A stretch of DNA of 5,872 bases from an uncultured Ktedonobacteraceae bacterium (GCA_955652655.1 CATPCK010000429.1:1-5872), one strand, 5' to 3'; shown: positions 1 to 5,857, counted from the stretch's first letter. The notes: generated by a model not told the origin, from the letters alone. Numbers and translations: made by a program.

Positions 1-222
1 AGTCGAACCGCCAATTGTGACGATAACGCGGCCATGGAGTCCTTCTTTGCTACCCTGACCAAGGAGTGTACTGATCGCATACGCTTCCAGACGAGGCAAG
101 AGGCCCGATCAGCCATCTTCGAGTACTTAGAGTGCTTCTACAACCCGGTCCGATTACATTCGACGTTACAGTATAGCAGTCCGGTTGCTTTTGAACAGGC
201 GAACGAGTCAAAGAGGCGTTAA
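1..222 (+). CDS. IS3-family transposase (OrfB, integrase type), C-terminal part
   Basis: The frame is open from base 1 and runs to TAA at 220-222, so the gene enters from outside the window and only its last 73 codons are seen. The translation begins SRTANCDDNAAMESFFATL and continues to a FYNPVRLHSTLQYSSPVAFE tail. Both are hallmarks of the IS3-family rve (DDE integrase) domain. The Glu of MES (bases 37-39) is the third catalytic acid of the D-D-35-E triad, and the YNPxRxHSxLxYxSPxxFE block is the usual C-terminus. The protein cuts and joins element ends in the cytoplasm, normally as an OrfA-OrfB frameshift fusion. OrfA and the other two acids lie upstream and cannot be assessed. The first ATG in frame (base 34) is internal to the catalytic motif and is not a real start. 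Family assignment is secure; subgroup is not. Confidence 0.9.
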   Translation, partial: SRTANCDDNAAMESFFATLTKECTDRIRFQTRQEARSAIFEYLECFYNPVRLHSTLQYSSPVAFEQANESKRR

Positions 223-225
223 TCT

Positions 226-256
226 CCAACTTTAGTGAGTACTTTTTTCTGGGCCA
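226..256 (-). repeat. Putative right terminal inverted repeat of the IS3 element
   Basis: The segment lies 3 bp after the OrfB stop, where IS3-family right ends normally sit. Read inward on the minus strand it starts TGGCCCAGAAAAAAGT and carries CTAAAGTTGGAG. The exact outer base could not be fixed without the left end. Confidence 0.5.
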
Positions 257-373
257 ATTCCACAGTGCTGCTTTCCTGCCTTCGCCGACCATACGGGTGC
301 CACGTTCATCATCGCTTTTCGTCTGTTCTGCACGCACGTCTGGTTCATGCTTTTCTTGTCCGCTTCAGGAAGT
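257..373. other. Short segment with no recognisable gene
   Basis: No frame on either strand gives a protein I recognise. A minus-strand frame through 50-337 is open but has no family motif and overlaps the IS3 gene antisense. If the Tn3-like repeat at 374-413 is real, this stretch would be interior DNA of that transposon, next to the inserted IS3 element. This is inference. Confidence 0.4.
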
Positions 374-413
374 CTTAGCGGGGAAAACTGTACGAAAAAA
401 TGTTATGACCCCC
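374..413 (-). repeat. Tn3-family-like terminal inverted repeat, solo
   Basis: On the minus strand the 39-40 bases begin GGGGGTCATAAC and end CCCCGCTAAG. Tn3-family repeats are about 38 bp, start GGGG and end TAAG; the Tn3 and Tn4430 ends follow this plan, and the inner GCTAAG matches Tn4430. The outer G-run abuts base 414, exactly where the neighbouring IS4 transposase loses its family sequence. The orientation puts the transposon body to the left. No partner repeat, resolvase or TnpA is in the window, so this may be a relic or a chance resemblance. Confidence 0.45.
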
Positions 414-1520
414 TTGCCGCTGCTCGATACGACAGCCCGTTTTGAGGCCTTGATGATAGTCTTCCACCGTCCAACGGGCTCGATACCAGTCCACGCCCTC
501 CCACGCTTGCTCGACGCTCTGGGTCGGCACCGAAGTCAACAGCACCCACTCCAGCGCCTCCACCCCCTCGGGCGGCTGGGATTCCCAGACCCGGACCACC
601 CACACCCCCAACGGACGCAGGTCTGCCGACTCCTGGCTCAGGGGAGGCAGCAGGCGCAGGGAGCCACTGCTGATCGCCACATGGGCGACCCGTGCCGGAC
701 GCTTGGCAGTGGCATCCAGTTCCAGGTCCTGCTCCCCTTGAGCCGACCAGCCCTCGACAACGTCGAACAGACGCAGCGTCGGCTCCGGCTCCGCGTCGGC
801 AGACCGCTGGTGGTGCGAGCGGCGAGCCACGGGCGTATCAGCTTGTTCCACCAGCAGATCCACGCGCCGATTCTGCGCCGCTCGCACCACAAAGTCCGTC
901 TGCATCCGCCAACAGGTCGCCAACAAAGGAAGGATGTCGCTGTAGCGATCTCCCACATGAATCCACTGCGTGTCGGCAGGAGGCACGCCGATGGCCTGCA
1001 CACTGCGTTGCCACACCTGCGACTCCCGCTCTCGCTGCATGCGCTCCCACTTGCTTTCTCCTTTGGGGGCAGGCTGACGCAGGAACGTTTCCTGCAGGGC
1101 GATGCCCAGCACCTGTCGGCTCGATGGAACAACAGCCAGCACGGTTTGCAGCAGAAAGCCGTGCTGGCTGCCGTTGCCGATGGGACCCTAGCCCGTGGTG
1201 GTGGGATGCTGCTGATAGTCCAATTCGGTGGTATCTTGGATCAGCAAGACGCGCTCGCTCTGAGCCGCTGCCTCTCGCGTCTGCTGGACGTGAGGGCCAA
1301 TCAGGTACTCATAGCTGACATCGGGCGTCTGCAAGAAGCGATAGGTCGCCTTCAAGGCGGATGGCTCCTGCATCTGAGCGGGCAAGGACGCTCCAGGCTC
1401 GTGGGCAAGAGCGGTGCCGATGGCGACGGCTCGTCGGGTACGGCGCTGATCGCCCAAGCGCACCGAGCCAAAAGTCTGTTCGGCCCAGTCCGAGGCCGAC
1501 AACAGGGTACTAGCATTCAT
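375..1520 (-). pseudogene. IS4-family (Tn5/IS50-like) transposase, amber-interrupted and 3'-truncated
   Basis: The start is ATG at 1520, with a purine-rich GAGAGAAAG about 10 nt upstream. Residues 1-60 (ASDWAEQTFGSVRLGDQRRT...ATYRFL) match the Tn5-type N-terminal DNA-binding domain. The catalytic acids are present: D96 (LIQDTTELD), D191 (HVGDRYSD) and E353 in the Y346-R349-E353-K360 signature. Two lesions disable it. Codon 111 (1188-1190) is TAG in the same frame as both halves, where IS4 proteins have TTGLGPxG, so one change of TTG to TAG explains it. After Q369 (codon ending at 414) the family sequence stops and 12 foreign residues, GGHNIFSYSFPR, run to TAA at 375-377. About 90-100 C-terminal residues are missing compared with the 476-residue Tn5 protein. 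It is almost certainly inactive, unless amber readthrough and a partner in trans compensate. Confidence 0.88.
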
Positions 1521-1602
1521 CAGGGTTCGTCTTTCTCTCGTTGTAGCAACTCCTTGATGGATTCTATCCCTAATTCACTTGAAACTTGTGGGTAATTGTT
1601 AG
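414..1602 (-). mobile_element. IS4-family insertion sequence, left part lost
   Basis: The element holds the broken transposase and, 63 bp beyond its start codon, a right end at 1584-1602 reading ACTTGTGGGTAATTGTTAG. This matches the end of the neighbouring intact IS4 element (ACTTTTGGGTAATGGGAAG) at 15 of 19 positions, which supports both the family and the boundary. The other end is missing: sequence similarity stops at 414, against the Tn3-like repeat. Confidence 0.7.
1584..1602 (+). repeat. Right terminal repeat of the truncated IS4 element
   Basis: ACTTGTGGGTAATTGTTAG aligns without gaps to the inner terminal repeat of the intact IS4 element at 3151-3169 (15 of 19 identical, sharing the GGGTAAT core). 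It lies at the expected distance upstream of the transposase start. Its partner is lost with the left end. Confidence 0.6.
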
Positions 1603-1669
1603 ACGTTCCGCAAGGGTGCGCCCCTACTATGAACGCTGAATCCACGTCGGTGGCCTATTCGTCCATAGT

Positions 1670-1688
1670 CTTCCCATTACCCAAAAGT
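1670..1688 (+). repeat. Left inverted repeat of the intact IS4 element
   Basis: CTTCCCATTACCCAAAAGT is perfectly complementary to 3151-3169. It encodes, on the minus strand, the last residues TFG and the TAA stop of the transposase. Allowing one mismatch, the repeat extends outward by ATAG[T/A]. Confidence 0.85.
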
Positions 1689-3092
1689 GGTTGGCGGTTC
1701 CAGCGAATGCAGGAGCCGCCAGGTGGCGGCAATGTCCTGCAAGCGATGCAAGCCTCGCCAGATGACCTTGACGCCTGGTTCGCCATCACTCTTGCGCCCC
1801 AAGAACCCTCCCAAGCGAGCAATCCAGTTGACAGCCTCGTGCAAGGTCGGAGGCTGCTCTGGGGGTGTTGGTGTCTGATGAATGGTGGCATACAAGGCCT
1901 GCCATTCCTCCTTCTGCAACACCACCTCACAACTGGACTCCGGCGCCTCTCGCGCTTGATAGGTGAGCCATAACAAGCGCCAGGCGACGATGCAGTAGGT
2001 GGCCAAGGCCCGTTCCAAGCGCTGCACCGTTTCCACTTGCAACTCCTCAAGGCGACACCAGCTTTTGAGTACGTCGTGATAGCGCTCGATCAGCCAACGC
2101 AAGCTGTACCAGAGCACGACTTGCACCGCCTCTTCATACCCGGTCACCGGCATCGTAGTCAGCAGGAGCCAACTGACCGGAGTCTCCCCTTCGGGAGGGT
2201 CCACCTCTTCAGCCAGCACGACCTGTAACGGGAGCGGTTTCCACACCGCGTGGTTCTTCTTGGGACGCGGCGGCGCGATCGTGAGCGTCGCGAAGCGGAT
2301 CGCCAGTTTGGTGGAGCGGGCTTGGTGCTCATGGGTTCGCGGCATCTCAAAGGCCACGATCACCGCGGCTTGGGTCTGCCGGATCCGCTCCCACAGGCGC
2401 TCGGCCTGCGCCTGGGGCTCCGTTTTCAAGCGACGATCATGTTTGGCCCGGATCAGCAACTCCTTGCCGACAGGACGCGGTTGGGCAAACAGATCGTAGA
2501 GATCGGCTTCCCGATCGGCAATGGTGAGCACGCCTTGCTCTAGCTCACAGGACGCTTGGATGGCTTGTTGAGCCAGCAGCCAGCGTCCACTCTCTTTCTC
2601 TTCGATGTTCTGATGACGTCGGTGCACCTGCTCCTCCTCGGCAACCGTCTCTTCTTCCCGTACCCACACATGCTGAAAGAGCAATCCCAGCGGGACCCCC
2701 TCTTGGCTGGTGGCCAACACCGCATGCACTTTGAGTCCTTGTGGCAATTTCCCTTTCGTGCGTTTGCCTTGCCAATGGCCCCGTCCTGTCGTTGCGGCGT
2801 GCGTACTGTCATCCACATCCGTCGTATCTTGGATTGCCAAGATCAACTCCTGCCCCTGGCAGCGAGCCAGCGTCTTCTCGATATGCGCCCTGCGTATCGC
2901 GGCTGCCTCCACCTGCTCATTATCCCAAAAGCGATAGGCTCCTTTGGTCGCTGCCCAATCTTCGCACGCCTGCGGCACACTCTGGGCTGGGTGGGCGGCC
3001 AAGTCCTCCACTATCTGCACCAAACGGGTCGTGCGCGCTGCATGGCCCAATTGCGCTTGTCCCACTTCCTGCTGTGCCCACCCTTCTTGCAT
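1677..3092 (-). CDS. IS4-family transposase (Tn5-like), intact
   Basis: A 471-residue DDE transposase that cuts and pastes its own element; the length is close to the 476 of Tn5. The start is ATG at 3092 with AGGAGG at 3101-3106, 8 nt upstream. The N-terminus (QAQLGHAARTTRLVQI...GAYRFWDN, about residues 10-60) is the Tn5-type DNA-binding domain. The catalytic acids are visible: D89 in AIQDTTD, D193 in TIADREADLYDL, and E336. The IS4 signature Y-(2)-R-(3)-E-(6)-K is exact (Y329, R332, E336, K343). The C-terminal GGFLGRKSDGEPGVKVIWRGLHRLQDI block (about 428-454) is the family's usual end, so nothing is missing. It belongs to a different branch from the broken transposase at 375-1520, although the element ends are related. 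Activity is inferred from integrity alone. Confidence 0.95.
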   Translation of the reverse strand: MQEGWAQQEVGQAQLGHAARTTRLVQIVEDLAAHPAQSVPQACEDWAATKGAYRFWDNEQVEAAAIRRAHIEKTLARCQGQELILAIQDTTDVDDSTHAATTGRGHWQGKRTKGKLPQGLKVHAVLATSQEGVPLGLLFQHVWVREEETVAEEEQVHRRHQNIEEKESGRWLLAQQAIQASCELEQGVLTIADREADLYDLFAQPRPVGKELLIRAKHDRRLKTEPQAQAERLWERIRQTQAAVIVAFEMPRTHEHQARSTKLAIRFATLTIAPPRPKKNHAVWKPLPLQVVLAEEVDPPEGETPVSWLLLTTMPVTGYEEAVQVVLWYSLRWLIERYHDVLKSWCRLEELQVETVQRLERALATYCIVAWRLLWLTYQAREAPESSCEVVLQKEEWQALYATIHQTPTPPEQPPTLHEAVNWIARLGGFLGRKSDGEPGVKVIWRGLHRLQDIAATWRLLHSLEPPTTFG

Positions 3093-3150
3093 CTCTTTGT
3101 CCTCCTGCCTCTTTTTGCCTGCGTCTACCTCCCTTCTCTCGCCCCTGTCA

Positions 3151-3169
3151 ACTTTTGGGTAATGGGAAG
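3151..3169 (-). repeat. Right inverted repeat of the intact IS4 element
   Basis: ACTTTTGGGTAATGGGAAG is the exact complement of the left repeat at 1670-1688. It lies 58 bp upstream of the transposase start codon, so transposase transcription must begin within or close to it. Confidence 0.85.
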
Positions 3170-3177
3170 TCTATAGT

Positions 3178-3203
3178 AGGGGCGCACCCTTGCGGTCGCC
3201 CTT
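3178..3203 (-). repeat. GC-rich hairpin just past the kinase stop codon
   Basis: GGGCG (3180-3184) pairs with CGCCC (3197-3201) and ACC with GGT, with one bulged C and a CTTGC loop. It lies 7 nt beyond the kinase stop, on the outer edge of the MITE-like repeat. There is no T-run after it on the minus strand (CTACTATAG follows), so it is not a canonical intrinsic terminator, though it could slow polymerase or protect the mRNA 3' end. Confidence 0.4.
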
Positions 3204-3207
3204 GCAG

Positions 3208-4920
3208 CTACAACTTCCACACCTTGGCATTGCTAAATACAACCTCAGTTGAATTAGTTAGATCCTCGGCTGTAACGCCAATCTGACCCATGCTATACGT
3301 ACTGTCAGTCACGCTTGCTAGATACTGTTTATTTACATACACATCCATAGTGTCATTGCGTGCAACGATTGCAAGCAGATTAGTTTCATTCGGGCCCAAA
3401 GCAATTTCCGTAGAAAAACCGCTTTTTAATAAGCGAGAAGTAGCGCCAGTACCATCCACGTAGAGGCGCAATGCGTAAAAGCCATCCGAATCGAGGCGCA
3501 AGTAATAGAAGTTACTGTTCGCGCTATTCGCTCGGAAAACGATGCCACCAGCATCGCCTTGTATAATTGTCATTTCTACCTGATAGGTAAAGTTGCTGAA
3601 TTGAGTGTTTTGGGCATAGCAGCTATTGAAATATCCTGATTGTGTTTCGCTGGCATGATACGCCGCTCCCGTAAATTGACAGGTGCCACCAGAGTTACTG
3701 GAATTCTCCATCCAATTGTGCCCACGATTATTATTCGTCAATGGATCATCGAGCACCAGAGTATTGCTAAAGGGGTACTGAGATGCAACAGCAGTAGCGG
3801 TAACATTAGCCTGTGCAGTTGCTGTAGCATGAGCAATGCTCACAGTTCGCTGATGGCTCCATACAAAGATGGATGCGATACTAACTCCTATGACGAGGAG
3901 CGCCAGTCCAATGAGCAGCAACGCTCTCCCTTTGTTAGAACCTTGACGATGGTTAGTGTGCTTTCCATCGCTTATGAAGTTCAATACAGAACTACGAGAT
4001 TGTGAAGGAGCATAAGGCGGTAGAGGTGGTTCATAGGTCCTGGGTACAGATTCATGGACCCCAAGCAAGGCCTGCTCGAAGGCATGCGCAAAATCAGAAA
4101 TGGAAGCAAAGCGAGCTTCGGGTTGTTTCGCCAGGGCACGCAGAATCACCGCGTCGATAGCTGGAGGGAGCTGCGGGTTGAGTGTACTGGGCGCTTGTGG
4201 TTGCGTTGTGAGATGTTGATACATCACTTGTCCCTGATTGCCGACGAAGGGAGGATGACCTATAAGGAGGTCGTAGGCCATAACTGCCAGTGCATACTGA
4301 TCTGTTGCAGGTACGGAGATACCGTCCCACTGCTCAGGGGCCATGTACATAGGGGTGCCGCGAATAATCTGGCTAACATTTTCCGTAGTAAGTTTGGCTA
4401 CACCGAAATCAGCAAGCAGCAGGTCAGGACAATTCGGATTATCTCTATTGCTGCGAATGAGGAAGTTGGATGGCTTGACATCCCGGTGAACGATCTGCTG
4501 ATCGTGCGCGTATTGAAGAGCGTCGGCAGCTTGTCGTACAAGTTGCACAACATCCTTTGGCTCGAGCAAGCTCGGATTGCTACGCTGTCGCAGCCAGAAA
4601 GCAAATGAACCCTCCTGGCAAAATGGCATGACCATGTAGATGATCGTAGTTTCATTCGTTACCTCCTCGCCATAGTCAAAGAGAGGTAAAATGTGTGGAT
4701 GATTGAGTGTAGCGATCGTCTGTGCTTCGCGCTGGAAGAGGCGTATCGCATCTCTAGCCTCAGTAGTAGCAGGATAAGGAGTAATTTCGGTTCGAACAAC
4801 CTTGACAGCCACTTGTCGATTGATGCGTCTATCTTCCGCTAGGTAGACTTCGCCCATACCACCTTTTCCAAGTAGGTGCAGAGGACGATATCGGATATTC
4901 TGCAGACCCTCTAATGACAT
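3208..4920 (-). CDS. Receptor-type Ser/Thr protein kinase with extracellular LamG-like domain
   Basis: A 570-residue Hanks-type kinase, numbered from ATG at 4920, which has AAGG 9 nt upstream. An in-frame TTG at 4929 is possible but lies directly against that AAGG. All catalytic motifs are present: glycine loop GKGGMGEV (18-25), K40 in AVKVV, E65 of helix C, HRD (145-147) with K149 and N152, DFG (171-173), GTPMYMAPE (188-196) and TDQYAL (206-211). A basic stretch precedes one membrane segment (about 333-354), so the kinase is cytoplasmic. An Ala/Thr-rich linker (ATATAQANVTATA) leads to an outer beta-rich domain (about 382-570) with GGIVFRAN, YYLRLDSDGFYALRLY and VYVNKQYL, resembling LamG/DUF1080-like concanavalin folds. 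Its two Cys (414, 434) could form a disulfide. It has no PASTA repeats. Ligand and substrate are unknown. It appears intact. Confidence 0.93.
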   Translation of the reverse strand: MSLEGLQNIRYRPLHLLGKGGMGEVYLAEDRRINRQVAVKVVRTEITPYPATTEARDAIRLFQREAQTIATLNHPHILPLFDYGEEVTNETTIIYMVMPFCQEGSFAFWLRQRSNPSLLEPKDVVQLVRQAADALQYAHDQQIVHRDVKPSNFLIRSNRDNPNCPDLLLADFGVAKLTTENVSQIIRGTPMYMAPEQWDGISVPATDQYALAVMAYDLLIGHPPFVGNQGQVMYQHLTTQPQAPSTLNPQLPPAIDAVILRALAKQPEARFASISDFAHAFEQALLGVHESVPRTYEPPLPPYAPSQSRSSVLNFISDGKHTNHRQGSNKGRALLLIGLALLVIGVSIASIFVWSHQRTVSIAHATATAQANVTATAVASQYPFSNTLVLDDPLTNNNRGHNWMENSSNSGGTCQFTGAAYHASETQSGYFNSCYAQNTQFSNFTYQVEMTIIQGDAGGIVFRANSANSNFYYLRLDSDGFYALRLYVDGTGATSRLLKSGFSTEIALGPNETNLLAIVARNDTMDVYVNKQYLASVTDSTYSMGQIGVTAEDLTNSTEVVFSNAKVWKL

Positions 4921-5025
4921 CTTTTTCAACCTTGTAATGATCAGGTGCGTTAGCAGACACTATAATAACACGAAGCATGGAAGTGAAAGTAAGACAAGCG
5001 AACGAACAAGCATTTCCACCATACC
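4921..5025 (-). promoter_or_regulatory. Leader of the kinase gene with possible extended -10 promoter
   Basis: On the minus strand TGTTATTAT (4962-4970) fits an extended -10 (TGnTATAAT), about 42 bp upstream of the kinase ATG. No good -35 stands at the standard spacing. The only coding start signal here is the AAGG at 4930-4933. The kinase could be transcribed from here or co-transcribed with the micro-ORF that ends at 5026. Confidence 0.3.
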
Positions 5026-5106
5026 CTATTTGTTCACTGATCTTCTTTTCTTGACAAGCCCAACCATGGCCTCACCCTTACCACAATAGCAGGCGAACCT
5101 ATTCAT
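5026..5106 (-). CDS. Putative 26-residue micro-ORF with ideal ribosome binding site
   Basis: ATG at 5104-5106 is preceded by AGGAGGTGA (5115-5123), a full complement of the 16S rRNA anti-Shine-Dalgarno, with an 8-nt gap. The frame runs to TAG at 5026-5028. The peptide is MNRFACYCGKGEAMVGLVKK followed by RRSVNK. It is basic and has a CYC motif near the N-terminus and a KKRR patch. I do not recognise it. It ends about 105 bp before the kinase start on the same strand, so a shared transcript is possible. It could be a small regulatory or leader peptide, or the stump of a longer gene whose 3' part is lost. The main support is the ribosome site; a frame this short can arise by chance. Confidence 0.4.
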   Translation of the reverse strand: MNRFACYCGKGEAMVGLVKKRRSVNK

Positions 5107-5197
5107 GTTGTTCCTCACCTCCTCCGGCATGTCCTAGCAACACACGCAAGAACGGTACAAAACGTTCCAGCGGAAGCAGTCGCCTATCTCTTGCTGT
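5107..5197. other. Non-coding stretch upstream of the micro-ORF
   Basis: This is the spacer between the micro-ORF and the 185-bp inverted-repeat element. It holds the ribosome binding site of the micro-ORF at its low-coordinate end. A short minus-strand open frame continues from the inverted-repeat edge to a TAG overlapping the micro-ORF start, but it does not resemble the missing part of the SARP regulator. Confidence 0.4.
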
Positions 5198-5242
5198 AAA
5201 TGTGATAATTCGATGATAGCAAAATGGTACTATTATCTGACG
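5198..5242 (+). repeat. Left arm of the 185-bp element
   Basis: Pairs with 5338-5382 in inverted orientation at 41 of 45 positions. Mismatches fall at 5217, 5231, 5235 and 5237. Confidence 0.8.
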
Positions 5243-5337
5243 CACTATCAGCTCTTCTTATCTCTTTCCTTGGTTGCTCAAAGCGCTTTACAGGCCAGTG
5301 AAATCACGTTGACTTGAACAAAGAGTTCCCTGCTTTA

Positions 5338-5382
5338 CGTCACAGAATTGTACCATTTTGCTGTCATCGAATTATCACATTT
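5338..5382 (-). repeat. Right arm of the 185-bp element
   Basis: Inverted copy of 5198-5242. On the minus strand its outer bases encode the final Met and the TGA stop of the truncated regulator, so the arm replaced native coding sequence. Confidence 0.8.
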
Positions 5383-5857
5383 GCCTGGCCTCTTGCCAGA
5401 GCACGAGTGCATGTTGCGGTTCTGTTTCCCGGCTGGCCTGCTGAACCACGGTTTCAAATGCGTCAACGTCTACCCAGAGGCGCGCCTGGTCTGCCAGTTT
5501 GAGAATATCGCCATTGTTCCGGGTTTCGAGCAGTCCTTCATGGCTTGCCGTACACACTACTCTGCGCAGCACCTTGCTTGCTGAGCGGAGCGATTCCCGT
5601 GCCTTCGCTTCGTCCGTCTCCGGCCACAGCATACCCGTAAGCTGGCTTCTCGTGGCTTGTCGATTGGGGGCACAGAGAAGAAGCAGAAATAGAGAGCGGG
5701 CTGAGGTGCGGCTATTCCAGGCGTCCTCGTCTCCTGCTGAGGGGACTTGCCATTGCATGGCAAATTCACCAAAGGTGTACACCTGCAGAAGCGGCAACTT
5801 CGGCTCCCGTACGCTGCCAGGCACTCCTGCAATCCCTTCGGCCAGTGGTTCTCTCAA
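5375..5857 (-). pseudogene. SARP/BTAD-type transcription regulator, 3'-truncated
   Basis: The start is TTG at 5857, with GGAGG at 5864-5868, 6 nt upstream; no ATG offers a better fit. Residues 21-35 (LPLLQVYTFGEFAMQ) are the first strand of the SARP-type winged helix. Residues 53-100 (ARSLFLLLLCAPNRQATRSQ, then LTGMLWPETDEAKARESLRS and ASKVLRRV) are its OmpR-like DNA-binding core. WVDVDAFETVV (128-138) opens the bacterial transcriptional activation (BTAD) helical domain. The frame then breaks after LWQEARQ: the next codons, ATG TGA (5375-5380), belong to the inverted-repeat element. BTAD domains usually run on for about 100 residues, often followed by NB-ARC or TPR regions, and no continuation is found beyond the element at 5197. 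The remaining 160-residue protein might still bind DNA but lacks its activation module. It is most likely non-functional. Confidence 0.82.

Larger units (their letters stand above)
1..256 (+). mobile_element. IS3-family insertion sequence, right end
   Basis: Downstream of the transposase stop, bases 226-256 read on the opposite strand as TGGCCCAGAAAAAAGT followed by ACTCACTAAAGTTGGAG. This begins with TG and ends in an AAAGTTGGA block, as many IS3-family terminal repeats do. The 3' boundary at 256 is inferred from that resemblance, because the partner left repeat and any 3-5 bp target duplication lie outside the window. Confidence 0.6.
1670..3169 (-). mobile_element. Complete 1500-bp IS4-family insertion sequence
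   Basis: The ends are a perfect 19-bp inverted repeat: CTTCCCATTACCCAAAAGT at 1670-1688 and its complement at 3151-3169. The flanks TCCATAGT (1662-1669) and TCTATAGT (3170-3177) match at 7 of 8 bases and read as an 8-bp target duplication with one substitution. The single intact transposase gene fills the element, and its TAA stop lies inside the left repeat. Length and one-gene layout fit IS4-family elements (roughly 1.4-1.6 kb). The element looks structurally competent. Confidence 0.82.
1608..3195. mobile_element. Short palindromic MITE-like repeat, split by an IS4 element
   Basis: Bases 1608-1630 and 3173-3195 are a perfect 23-bp inverted repeat (core GCAAGGGTGCGCCCCTAC). It lies outside the inner terminal repeats of the IS. 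Removing the IS and one copy of its target duplication rejoins 1608-1669 to 3178-3195, giving an 80-bp palindromic unit with a 34-base centre and no coding capacity. The right arm continues outward as GGTCGCCC and can fold as GGGCG(c)ACC-CTTGC-GGTCGCCC. The left arm lacks that extension, perhaps because the neighbouring truncated IS4 element ends there. Repeats of the form GTAGGGGCGACCC...GGTCGCCC are known to me as dispersed elements in Chloroflexota and other phyla. The alternative is that the 23-bp repeats are outer parts of unusually long IS ends. Confidence 0.6.
5198..5382. mobile_element. 185-bp non-coding element with 45-bp inverted repeats
   Basis: Bases 5198-5230 and 5350-5382 are inverted repeats matching at 32 of 33 positions (only 5217/5363 differ). 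Allowing three more mismatches, the arms extend to 5198-5242 and 5338-5382, 41 of 45 identical. The outer sequence reads AAATGTGATAATTCGATGA, so the true end may be the TGTGAT at 5201 and 5379. The 95-bp centre has no convincing gene and includes a short AAAGCGCTTT palindrome. The size, the TG start and the long near-perfect arms fit a MITE, or the fused ends of a larger IS (perhaps IS21-like) whose middle was deleted. No direct target repeat is seen on the flanks. The right arm ends the regulator gene at 5375. Confidence 0.7.

Noticed and set aside
297..1595. A 432-codon open frame on the + strand
   Set aside because: It lies antisense to the IS4 transposase, which carries clear family motifs. 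Its own translation is Arg/His/Leu/Gln-rich with no recognisable domain, as expected of a high-GC shadow frame.
2556..3286. Overlapping + strand open frames of 181-206 codons
   Set aside because: They are antisense shadows of the intact transposase N-terminus, with no motif and no credible ribosome site.
4054..4608. A 184-codon + strand frame opposite the kinase
   Set aside because: It is antisense to the kinase catalytic motifs and has no recognisable family.
4921..4929. TTG start of the kinase at 4929
   Set aside because: The AAGG ribosome site would touch the TTG directly. ATG at 4920 has a 9-nt gap to it, so the longer form is less likely though not excluded.
5051..5085. TTGACA at 5051 as a + strand -35 box
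   Set aside because: No -10-like hexamer stands 16-18 bp downstream, and no + strand gene follows.
5107..5197. Possible continuation of the SARP gene on the far side of the 185-bp element
   Set aside because: The open minus-strand frame (RLLPLERFVPFLRVLLGHAG) does not look like BTAD sequence and stops within 35 codons.
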